Source: Drosophila persimilis (lineage: Eukaryota; Arthropoda; Insecta; Diptera; Drosophilidae). From it: a stretch of 64,000 nucleotides of DNA. Of the stretch, positions 12,109 through 22,189 are shown in pieces. The notes beneath the pieces were generated by a model. That model ran no database searches. It was not told where the DNA came from and saw only the letters and a program-made list of their open reading frames with translations. The DNA lies in assembly GCF_003286085.1 (NCBI RefSeq), contig NW_020825288.1, positions 19,902,001 to 19,966,000 on the forward strand, written 5' to 3'. Within the stretch, counting starts at the first letter, position 1. The number at the start of each line of letters is the position of its first letter. The position numbers and the translations under genes were made by a program.

Positions 12109-15100
12109 ACCGCTGTACCCTTTCCTAATATGGCCGGCGGCAACGGCGGAGGCACACACTTGTACACTTGTTTCGTGTAAGCGAGATTGTGCCGTGTGTG
12201 TGTCGCTTGTGCAACACATCCAATTGGAAATGAAAAACTCTGACCTACTAATCACCGAGCCAAAAAGCCAATAAGAGTCAGCAACGAAAGACAACGGCAA
12301 CAGCAAAAGCAACAACGAAACAAGTGCCACCAACCAGAGACAGCATATAGCATATAGGCAACAGCAACAGAAACAGCAACAGCAACGACATTGTCGATGT
12401 CTGTCCGAGACTACAACATCAGCCGACAGCCCAAGAAAAATCAAAAGATGGACAATAACTTTAAACCAGTTCCAAATGGCGAAGCCTTGTTGCCAATTTT
12501 CGTACTCCATTCGTTCGTGTACTCGTACTCCGAGAACCGTTCGCACAAGTCCGGAGTGCACACAATTTGTTTCGAATTTGATAATGTGAGGCCATTTGGG
12601 TTTGAGCCCACAGGTTGCCGCCGGCCCAATTGACATTTCATGCCGTATTAAGAAAGACAGCCGGGACAGACAGTCGGGGAGCCTGGGAGACAGTCGGACG
12701 AAAAACAGACAGGCGGCAATTTGCGCCATTTGCTTTGTCGCATTTTATTTTACTTCACTTTTCACTAAAAATTATCATGTTCCGAATGGATATCGAAAAC
12801 AAAAACAAACGACTAAAGGATACCTACAATATGATCTGTTTGTCACAGAAAACCGATCAAATAGTTGCTCTTAAAACAGCTTTTAATGATTCTCTGTAAT
12901 TTTATTAAATATTATTTTCATCAATAGCTAATCAACTCAAACCTGATGTTTTTGTGTTGCCACATATTATAATCTTTTAGAGTTTTTATCCAGTTTTTAT
13001 CAAGCATACAGCTTTTCCACTATTTCTTATATTTGACACATATTACTCCACGAATTCAACATACCCTTGCACTTTATGAGTATATCCACTGAAAATAGCG
13101 CACAAGGACATTCGCGCATGCGCCCCCAGACGGCGCCAAGCAACTGAACAACCAAAAAGACAGACAGCCAAGAGACAGCGAATCAGCCAACGTAGCGGCG
13201 TCGTCGTCACCGATTTCTGGCTAAATTGATGATGATGATGATGACGACTACGGTGGCCAGACTGGTGGTGCTCGGGGTGTGTGGGGGCGGTAGGGGCGTT
13301 GCAGATTATCACGGTTTTTGTTTTGTTTGAGCTCTGGTTTGTGGCATATAAATTTCAATTGCTCGCATTTAACAACAATTTAAAGCAAATTAAATTTCTG
13401 TTTTGGTCGATTATTGCCTGCTGATAGGCGAGGCTCGAACGGGCCTCCCTCCGTGTCCCGTGCCAGGGCTCCAATGAACTCATAGCACCATCTATCGGCA
13501 GCTCTGTCATGTGCATATAAAGTAATTTTCTGGTACATTAGGTTTCGCCTTCCATTTGGACTCTGTGCTCTGTGGCGCTGCATAAGTTGAAAAAATTGAG
13601 CAAATCTTTGGCTGGCATTCAATAGCGGTTGAACAAGCCGAATGGAGGATACCCTACACACAGTATTCGGATTTTAATTAGCTTCGGTTTGACTATGGGA
13701 GAGATCTCTCGGTACCAAGAATCATATTATCCTCCTAATAAGTATACAAAGCTAATAGTAGATACATATGTACATACATATGTATGTATTAGGAAGTGCG
13801 CTGTGTGCGTGTCGTTTTAAATAGATAAAATATTTACCATATCGTCAGATTTGAGCAGATTATCCAGAACTATTTAATATCCTATATTTTTTATAAAATC
13901 TGCACAATCTTCAGAAATCTTCTAAAATTCAAAGAAATTCCCTACGCCTCACTAATCTTTACCAACGCTATCGGTTTGTCATATTGCTCGCCCCCAGATA
14001 GAGCTACAATTAAAAGAAATTATTATAGATTTGTTTTGAGAACTTACTGGTGCTGCTGTTGGGTCTCTTCGTTGGCTTCTTTAGCTTCTTAGGCTGCCAA
14101 GTAAAGCGCCCACCATTTCGAGGCGCTGCTGCTGCGACTGCCACTGCCCACATCCAATGCTCCACTTAGACGCGCTCCATTGTTTCCGCATTCGATTAAA
14201 AATGATAAATGCCTGGCTGCACTCAAGTGAAAATAAGAAAATACAGAAAAATATCCAGAGAGAAGAGAAAAGCCCCACAAGCTGGTCTGCTTGGCCTGCT
14301 TGACTGCCTTGGCCATTGCCTTCGTCTGGCTTATTTTCTTGACCATTTTTAATGTCTCGTTTATGCGCGCTGATAATTCAAATGCTGCCGGGCTCTGGGC
14401 CCTGTCTTGGAGTAATTATTTGATTAATTTTATTGCTTGCTCAGTGTGTGTGCGTGTGCTTCTGGATATGTGCGAGTCTCGAGGATGGCGGTTAAATATA
14501 TCGTTTATGCTTTTATTAAATTGCACGTATTAATTAACCCTGGAGCAGGGGGACGGGAGGCGCGAGACTCAAAGCCAAAGCAAAGTCAAAGCAAATGCCT
14601 GAAATAGACATTATCGGATGGCCCCATCCCCATCCACATCCTCATCCCCGTCCTCATCCGATTTCTCACACTCCATAGATGTTTGGCTTCTAGGGCCCTG
14701 CGGCCATTTTCATTTCAATTAATTGCCCCAGCGTAGAAATTAGCGTTCTCCATGATTGCTTGTAATTATTGATTATATGGCGCACATAAATCTATGCCAA
14801 TTGAATGGCCGCCAGGTAAGCTAATCCACTCACTTAAATCGCAATACCTTCCGATTATCCAGAGCCATTATCCCCGATGCAGACTAAATTGGCCGTGATA
14901 TGCACAAGTGCCAGCACCTCAGCCATTGACCACCCACTGGAATTGGCCAGTCCCAGTGCTCGGGTATGACAACATTTCAATTTTACAAATATTTGCTGGT
15001 GTCCCCTTTGTCTCCGGCCAAAACCCCAACATCTCCAACCCGACAACTGGCCAAGACAGCCACAAAATGGGCCAAAGTGGCTCTACGACGCAGTGGCCCC

Positions 15101-17315
15101 AGGGAGTTGGGTTGTGTCTGAGGTCATGGGCTGTGGTTGGATGGTCCTACTTTGATATGACAGGCAACAGAGAGAGAGAGGGAGACAGAGAAAGAGAAAG
15201 AGAGGGAGGTGATGACAACGAGTGACTTTAATGAAGATTGGCGGATAGGGTAGATTGATTGACAGGAACTTTAAAAACATTTCATTTTGATTTTTATTAT
15301 GCATAGCATAATATTGCACATACTATTTTAGATACACGTCAATTCAGACGGAAAAGATTTATTTGAATTGAATCGACTTAACTTACAACTTCTAAACTTA
15401 AGGAAATAAGATTTGGACATCCGGACAGTACACTGAGAGAAAAATGGCAAAGTAAAACGAAATATACCCTTGTTTAACTAAATATCTCTATATTACATAC
15501 AAAAGTTTTGGGTTGTCGTCCCATATTTTACTCATATCACAGCGAGAGCAAAGCGAATGAGCCGGGAAATATTTGTATTTTAAGCATGAAATATGTTTAT
15601 TTTTGTATATTAAATATTTTCATACTACTTTTAAAATATAAGTGAAAATAATTTTTTTCAATTTCCACTATCAATGCAAACATATTCGTATGAATATTTA
15701 AATCAAAGTAAAGCTATTCGATTCTCAAGGTTTTTTTGTACTTGGTGTATTCTAATTTTTCAGATAAGAATATCTTATTTTGCAGGACTCCACATATGGG
15801 GTTAATCTGATTAAAACAGCCATCAATGAAATCGAATTCCCTTGGGCAATATTTGAAACCTACATATATTTACACCTTCTCTGTGCGAAGAGCTGCTATT
15901 TATCCTTAAAATAGTTTAGGAATATTCCATTTACCCGCCACACCGACACACTCATTTATCTCTATAGGTTCTCCTTCAACTCTCCTTCTTTCAGCACTTC
16001 TGTACTTGGACTCTCCCACTTATTTGCCACACACTCTTATACAATGCATTGAAAAATGACTTAATTTCACTTCACAACAACCTCGGACGATGACCAGTAA
16101 CGTGCCCCATTGTTGCGGCTCATGCCCGAAGGAGCCAGTCAGTCGGTCAGTAGGCGTTCGCACTGCACTGCACTGGAGTGGAGTGGAGTGGACTTGGACT
16201 AATAAACATAAGGAGTAAACAAGTCCATATACGGTCAAGTCGGTCAGCAGTATCTTTTTCTGTCTTCCACGCGGCAGTTCGGGCATCATTGTGGTTGGAG
16301 TTGGGCAGTGGGTTTTTTTTCGTCACTTATGCATTTTTCATGGGACGATCCCGACGACGATCTCCCGACTTCTCGGAGTTGAATTGGAGTGACAGGCGGC
16401 GCAGGCGCGGGTGCATTGCAAATTGTCAAACCGTTATGTGATGGGGGATTCGGATTCAGAGAAAGTCCAAAGCGTTGGCGGCGTTGCGATTTATTGTGAA
16501 ATATTGAAATTACCCAAGTTCCTCCAATACGAGCGAGTGAGAAAATGAGCAATGCGCCAGTTGCATCTGCATTTTATGCCAAAAACCAAATCGCAAAAAA
16601 GGAAAACCAAACCAAACCCAAAGTCCCTCTGCGGTTATCGCCATGACAGATGTCAATCTTCTGATGAAGGGGGCCCACAACGAGAAAGTTTTTTCGTTTA
16701 ATTGTGGCGGAGATTCAATTAGCGGGACAAGTGATTTTATAGCGCCCTCATCATCGACTCGGCTCCTTAAATTAGCCTCCAAATGTGGCCACAGGTAAAA
16801 GTCTTACTTTCCGCTGGTGTTGGCCCAGAAATTAAACGGCCATAAATGGCCCCGCGGACAATTACTTTATTTGTGCACTCAATTTATGCTGATTTATGGC
16901 ACAGACAGACAGCACAATGCAGATGCAACCCATTGCATCCATCCCCCAATGTTAATTGCACTAAAATGCAGATTTTCCATATACATTTGAGGTCCAGTTT
17001 CGGGGGCCAGACCTTGGCTGCCGTTTTGACTGCCGACCGGCAAAAGATAAACAGCGACAGTTTTTTTTTCTGCTACCGATAAAGTGGGTGGAGGTGGAGG
17101 TGAGGATGGAGAGAGCCCCGTTGGGCTGGCCTGGGCTGGCCTGGGCTGGGGTACCTTGTTGCCTTGTCTGCCAAACTCATTAAAACGAATCTTTTTTAAT
17201 GGCCAAAAGTTTGCCTGGTTGCTGCCATAATCAGCAAAATTAAGGCCATGGCAGCTCAAAACTGTTTGCTCCCTACGCTGCCGCCTGCCAATGTCGTTAG
17301 CGCTGCTGGGCCACC

Positions 17316-17335
17316 AAAAAAAAAAAAAAAAAAAA
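17316..17335. repeat. Poly(A) run of 20
   Basis: Twenty uninterrupted A residues, followed by GACGGGACGAG. I see no target-site duplication or upstream coding remnant that would mark it as the tail of a retrotransposed copy, so I treat it as a mononucleotide microsatellite. Confidence 0.8.
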
Positions 17336-19324
17336 GACGGGACGAGAAGGAGGCAGATATAAAGAGCCGACTGCCACTGTCAAAAGTTTTTAAAAACTAT
17401 ACAACTGATTTGGTATGTTCCGAGTATTGATTACTTAAGAAAAAGACCAAAAGCAACATCAAAGACAGTTGTTTCTTACAGAACTAAATAAGGAATGAAT
17501 CGAGGAACTGTCTTGCTCGAACCATAGCCTCCAAGTACCTTTCATACTCCTTTTATTCTTTGGGTCTAATCTGCAGCACCCAATTGAGAATTCAATTTTC
17601 TCAAAGAGTGGGCTAAAGGATCGGGCTTGAAGGCGACAACTTACAACTTACAACTTACTCAGATCAACTGCAGCAGTGGCAGTGGCAGTGGCAGGAGCAG
17701 AACAAACAACCGACACAAGCAGGCGATAGATGACGCAGACATTGCCATGGCCATGTCACACTCCGAAAGGCCGAAAAGGCAGCCCCACATAAACGTGAGT
17801 CCCAGCTAAACTCCGAGGAGAGTGTTTGACTTCTTGTCTGCCCCAGCCCCAACCCCAGCCCCAGCCGCATGCTCCATGCCTCGTGCCTCATGGCCCATCC
17901 TGAATGCTGCACGTGGCCATCATGCTGCACTCTTGTGCACTAATTACGAAAACTCAGCACGTTTTGGCATGGCACGGCTCGACTCGGCTTGGGTCTGGGT
18001 CTGGTCTGGATTGGTTTGGGCTGGTTGCCTGGGTAGCCTGAGTGGTTAAATGCTGTGCTGCAGTAATAGCAGCAACATGCAACGCGACAGTTGCCTGCAC
18101 CCGGGGGAGCAACACTAACAGCAACAGCAACAGCGGCGGCAGTGGCAGCAGTGGCAGCAGCGGCGGCGTTCGCACAAAAGTTAAAAACATTGCGGCAAGC
18201 AATAAAATCAACATTGGTTTCGGTTTTGGCTTTGACTCCAGTCCCAGGACAGCAGCACCAGTAGCAGCCCCAGTCCTGCACTTAGCCCTACCCCTGCTCC
18301 TGCCCTACTGGGGGGGGTCAACTATGTAACTGTATTACTGATGAGCTCCAAAATGTGCCTGGCCTGCCACAATTTGACCAAAGTCAATGTCTGAGGTTGC
18401 CGCAGTCCAGGCATAAGCCGCGGGTAATGGCTGAAAACCCCATTTTGCCCCATTTTGTTGCTGATGGATGCAATAATTAGAAGCGAAATGAAGTTTTGCA
18501 GAGAACCCGAACACACAGAAGCTGCCTGCTGTGGTAGTCCACAAATGAAGATTAAGTGCAAATATTGAAAAGGGACTTTACTTGATAGCAAAAGAATCTT
18601 TCTATAGAAAATCGCCCTCTGTCATTAATATTCTCTATAGCAACCCTAAATCGATGAGATCTTGACACACTTATAGGGTGATTGGTACCCCAAACCCCTC
18701 CTAGCCACAACTCTCAACCGTAACTAACGAATCGCCCAGGTCTGGTCAACTACATATTTGCAATCTTTGCGTCGGCAACAGGGGCTATAAAAATAAATTA
18801 CACACAGCTTAAAACTTATGTGAAGTAGGAAGAAAAATGGCTTATAGACGCGCGCAATGCAACCAAAAAAAAAAAGCAGGAGAAACAGCCCCGAGTCGAG
18901 GGCTAACCGTAAGGAACGACAAAATGACCAATTCGACCTCAACCCAAAATAAGGAAGACCAAGACCAGGCCCGAGAAGGTGGTGGCAAGCAGGGAGAGTG
19001 ATGAACGTTATGGCTGTTTTGTATGGTGCTCAATCGAAGTGATTCACCCACACACGCACTAAGACTCACACAATCACCACCCACAAAAGGGAGACGGCAA
19101 TGGCAACGGCAACGGCATCGGCAAAGGTAAAGCTTGAAGCTTGAAGCCGACAATGAAGACATTAACATGACCAACGACAACGACGAACGACAAAACTCTG
19201 TGTGCCCCACAGCTCATCACATTAATCTTCCTAATACGCCCATCAATAATTCAAAGCCAAAGGCATGACCAGAGCCGAACGAACAGCAATCTTTACCCCG
19301 AACCGAACGACAATCGACCACTGG

Positions 19325-19352
19325 CCAGTGACCAGTGACCAGTGACCACTGA
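19325..19352. repeat. Heptamer tandem repeat, CCAGTGA type
   Basis: Three CCAGTGA units followed by a CCACTGA variant. The array begins inside the palindrome CACTGGCCAGTG, so its first unit is also mirrored on the other strand. Confidence 0.75.
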
Positions 19353-20519
19353 CCAAGTGAAGAAGTCGCTCCAGACACGCAAACCATACTGAACCAGAGC
19401 ACACTCTGAGCCGTACCTCACGTCACCGTATCCGAAACGAAAACCCACCAAGTGCTGAGTGAATTATGACGCACTCTGCTCATCGCTCTCGTCTCTGGTC
19501 AGAGCTGGGGATGGGATGGGATGCGATTGAGAGGCCACCTTCGAAAACAGTTTGTCGTACATCAAATCGAAACTATAACATACAAATATTGAACTCTCGT
19601 GCATGGCCTGACAATGAAGCTTTATGGCTCGTTAGCATTTGATTTATGCGCACGAAAATTCCCAAAAACTGTACACAGAGCGCAAAACATTAAAAGCTAA
19701 ATATAAATTGTTTAATGTAGATTAGAGTTGTGATTGTTGTGATCTATTCTACAATATAACTGAATATAATCAACAAAAGCATAATTGAAATTAATTAATA
19801 AAATAATAGCGGTACGAACTCGATCTAGATAATTGCAGGTCACATTAAAGACTGAATACCCTGAAAGCATATTCTAGAGGAATACATTTAAATAAAATAA
19901 AATAAATTAAAATTAAAAAATAGTAATTACAAATTTTAATAATAATAAATTTTTTTATTATTACAAGGGTTATCAGATTTTGTAATTACTTATAAATATG
20001 TAAAAAAAATTTTATATTTGAAAATAAATATTCTAAGCGTTTTATAAAATTGTACAATTTTGTATAATATTATAATGAATTTTTTAGTAATAATTTATAA
20101 TTATATTTATTTATATGTTAATTTTTTGTATAAATTTGTAGTTAATTACTGAAAAAGTGATGTTATTTATGTTTAACGTTCCTTTTTTATTTTGTTTACA
20201 AAAGCCATTTTGAAGCGTTTTCTCTAATTTTTACTCTTCCAAACAAATGCATTTTTTCTCTTAGAATTTCATGAAATTTTAAATTTATCTGTTAATTGGG
20301 CGTAAAAAAACGACCCAAGTGTTTTATTTCAACTTTTTCGTGCACTTAAAACCCTAAAAATGGCAAAAGTTTAAATAAATGTGTCTTAAATCTTGCACAT
20401 ACAATCTACTTGTATTTAGTTGATAAGATCATGGCTGTCCAACAACAAAAATCAACAAGTTTTAGATTTTAAATACTTTGTTTTCAGTGCACTTTGAACC
20501 CACATTTCGCATCTTGCGA

Positions 20520-21075
20520 CTATCGTAATTGTATAGCGAACGTAATTGTATATGAATGACATATGCTGGACACACAAAAGCGTAGAAGAGAGACCATGAG
20601 ACCATGTCCCATGTCCCATGTCCATGGCCGTGTCCATTGTGCTCTTGCGAGTGACAGGCCGCCAACCAGATCAGATGAAGGCAATGGCGCGGCGCCCTCA
20701 ATCCTCAGGTCCATTGTTAGGGCCGGACAATGCCAAAAGTGCTCCTTCAGATCCACATTCAGCCCCACCTCCAGTTTCACCTGTTCCCGTGACAATTTGA
20801 TGTCAATCTGCTCCATGCGAAATTTTTCGTTGCCATCGACATCGTCATCGCTGATTTTTCACGCCTACTTCAGCGCCTATTCGATCCCATTCGGAAGCAG
20901 TGTGCCCTCCCATGCAAATGACTTTTGTTGTGCTTCTCCCTCGTGGATTGGTGCCAACTTCCTTTGTGGCAGATGGTCCCACAGCTGCTTGAGCTTTGCC
21001 GTTGATGAAGATAGACATCCAGCATGCCACATATGCCAAGCCTTCCAAACCGTTCTGGATGCTTCACTGTTACCT
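20520..21075 (-). pseudogene. Probable pseudogene remnant of unidentified family
   Basis: On the minus strand one frame runs from about 21075 down to 20520 with strongly fly-like codon choice (CTG, GTG, GAG, AAG) in the part around 20816-20690, which reads MEQIDIKLSREQVKLEVG and onward. Upstream in the same frame is another coding-like piece (for example KLKQLWDHLPQRKLAPIHEG). The two are separated by three stops, TAG, TAG and TGA, within about 20 bases near 20860-20885. Two of the stops are one C-to-T change from CAG. No intron fits in so short a gap. After about 20690 the frame becomes repetitive (CATGTCC tandem near 20600-20625) and looks non-coding. I do not recognise the family. A chance open frame is the main alternative. 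Confidence 0.3.
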
Positions 21076-21164
21076 TATCAATAAAGCGCTAGTGCCGCTA
21101 ATTGTGTCAAAGGTTCGATCCGGTGGCTGGGCGATAAAGATTTGGGGCTGTGTTTTCGGCAGTC

Positions 21165-21198
21165 TATAAAAGAGACAGCCAGCTGCCGAACTACTTCA
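21165..21198 (+). promoter_or_regulatory. TATA core promoter of first peptide gene
   Basis: TATAAAAG at 21165-21172 is followed 33 bases later by an initiator-like TTCAGTTTG with its A at 21198, the likely transcription start. The transcript then runs to a GTAAGT donor at 21230. This is a typical strong, focused fly promoter of the kind used by abundant or tissue-restricted secreted products. Confidence 0.75.
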
Positions 21199-21416
21199 GT
21201 TTGCTCATCTACAAAGCGAAGACAACTAAGTAAGTGATGGAGGAGGAATGGCATCTTTGAAGAGGGATTACAAAAAAAAATACTTATCTGGAAGATTCTT
21301 TAGAAATTCCATATCCGAGTCAGCTCTTAATAGTTTCCAGAACTTACTGTATATTAAATACTGAATACTGATTAATGAAGATTTTTCTTTACTTTTGTGT
21401 TGCAGCTTTTATCGAA

Positions 21417-21605
21417 ATGAACTTCTCCTGGCTCGCAGTCTTCATTCTGGCCATCATAGCTGTGGCTGTTTCGGCCAAGCCTCAATGCCCCGCACCATTC
21501 AAGAATGAGGGCAACAAGTGCATAACTAGCCGTACCATCCGCGGCGAATGCCCACACAATTCCGAATACAAAGCCAGTATCAACAAGTGTGTCTACAAGT
21601 CCTAA
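21417..21605 (+). CDS. Small secreted four-cysteine peptide (copy 1)
   Basis: Predicted 62-residue secreted peptide of a family I cannot name. Residues 1-20 form a signal peptide (hydrophobic core LAVFILAIIAVAV, cleavage after VSA). The mature part of about 42 residues has four cysteines at 24, 35, 45 and 58, spacing C-x10-C-x9-C-x12-C, presumably two disulphides. The start is the ATG at 21417. An in-frame ATG at 21375 lies inside the 5' UTR intron (donor GTAAGT at 21230, acceptor TTGCAG ending at 21405) and is therefore not used. Polyadenylation signals AATAAA lie at 21640 and 21646. The second copy begins only about 130 bp further on with the same architecture and cysteine positions, so the pair arose by tandem duplication. 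Function is unknown: a seminal, haemolymph or antimicrobial-type secreted peptide is possible, but nothing in the sequence decides. Confidence 0.85.
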   Translation: MNFSWLAVFILAIIAVAVSAKPQCPAPFKNEGNKCITSRTIRGECPHNSEYKASINKCVYKS

Positions 21606-21639
21606 ACAAAATGAAGTAACATCTAATCTGGCAAAATCG

Positions 21640-21651
21640 AATAAAAATAAA
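21640..21651 (+). terminator. Polyadenylation signals of first peptide gene
   Basis: Two adjacent AATAAA hexamers at 21640-21645 and 21646-21651, 35 bases after the stop codon. They give a 3' UTR of well under 100 bases. Confidence 0.75.
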
Positions 21652-21779
21652 CTAAGAGAAACTTAAAAAACAAAATTTGTGTTGTTTTGCTGCCGTTCGG
21701 CGTTATCAGTGAGTCGTGTCAGATGACCATAACTGGACCGAGGTCGAATCTGTGTAATCTGCCTCTAGTGCATTTGTTC

Positions 21780-21787
21780 TATATAAG
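21780..21787 (+). promoter_or_regulatory. TATA box of second peptide gene
   Basis: TATATAAG, with transcription expected to start near 21810. The first exon would then be about 30 bases, ending at the GTGAGT donor at 21840. The nearest TCAG (A at 21797) is too close to the TATA box to be the main start, so the exact start is uncertain. Confidence 0.6.
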
Positions 21788-21926
21788 ATCCGTTTCAGCT
21801 GCACTCCCACAAATAGTTGCATTTTCTGTTTTGTCTGAGGTGAGTCGAGGCGTTGGTGTTTTGTTTGCTGTGTCTAAAGTGTTTACTTTGTGTATAGGAA
21901 AGCGTAGGAAGCAATCATCCATCATC

Positions 21927-22112
21927 ATGCTCTTGAAATGCACTTGGCTACTGCTCCTGCTGTTGTCCCTGATGGCCGGTGCCTGGGCCAGCAGCTGTCC
22001 CTCGGGCTTCAGCGCTGAGAGCGATCGGTGTGTCAAGGAGCGACCCATCCACGGCACCTGTCCCCCGGGGTCCACCTACTTGCTGAACATCAATAAATGT
22101 GTGCATGCCTAG
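21927..22112 (+). CDS. Small secreted four-cysteine peptide (copy 2)
   Basis: Predicted 61-residue secreted peptide, paralog of the gene just upstream. Residues 1-21 are a leucine-rich signal peptide (cleavage near AWA). The mature part has cysteines at 24, 35, 45 and 58, the same positions and spacing as copy 1. Shared residues include CP, RxIxGxCP, SxY and INKCV. The 5' UTR carries a 58 bp intron (GTGAGT at 21840 to TATAG ending at 21897), matching the UTR intron of copy 1. An in-frame ATG at 21687 lies upstream of the TATA box, so the ATG at 21927, the first in the spliced transcript, is taken. Only a weak AATATA signal (22168) is seen downstream. Outside the cysteine frame the copies have diverged strongly, so the duplication is old or the peptides change fast. 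Family and function are not recognised. Confidence 0.85.
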   Translation: MLLKCTWLLLLLLSLMAGAWASSCPSGFSAESDRCVKERPIHGTCPPGSTYLLNINKCVHA

Positions 22113-22189
22113 GGCCGTCATTGAAAGGATTCTTACAATTGTTATTGTTATTATCAATGTGAACATGAATATATCTGCAAAAATGTGAA

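Larger units (their letters stand above)
10891..20519. other. Non-coding; mixed composition, opa-type and short tandem repeats
   Basis: No supportable gene. It contains CAACAG/opa-like repeats at about 12290-12390 and 18110-18170, heptamer tandems at 12074-12108 and 19325-19352, a three-unit 10-mer at 17122-17150, a run of 20 A at 17316-17335, and a very AT-rich block at about 19680-20460. The long open frames at 12040-12729 and 10977-11537 (both minus) look like chance products of repeats and composition. A possible third INE-like start (ATACCCTACACACAG) lies near 13650. The stretch is likely intergenic or intronic. Confidence 0.5.

Noticed and set aside
12040..12729. 229-codon minus-strand open frame
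   Set aside because: Its centre is a Cys/Leu-rich stretch produced by CAACAG repeats read antisense. The ends show no family resemblance.
20563..21084. 173-codon plus-strand open frame next to the peptide genes
   Set aside because: Ser/Cys/Pro-rich antisense-looking product. The minus strand has the better codon bias, so I called a minus-strand pseudogene candidate instead.
21113..21122. GGTTCGATCC, similar to a tRNA B box
   Set aside because: No A box or cloverleaf stems can be fitted around it.
21375..21416. Upstream in-frame ATG extending the first peptide by 14 residues
   Set aside because: It lies inside the 5' UTR intron (GTAAGT at 21230 to CAG at 21405) and would replace a normal signal peptide start.
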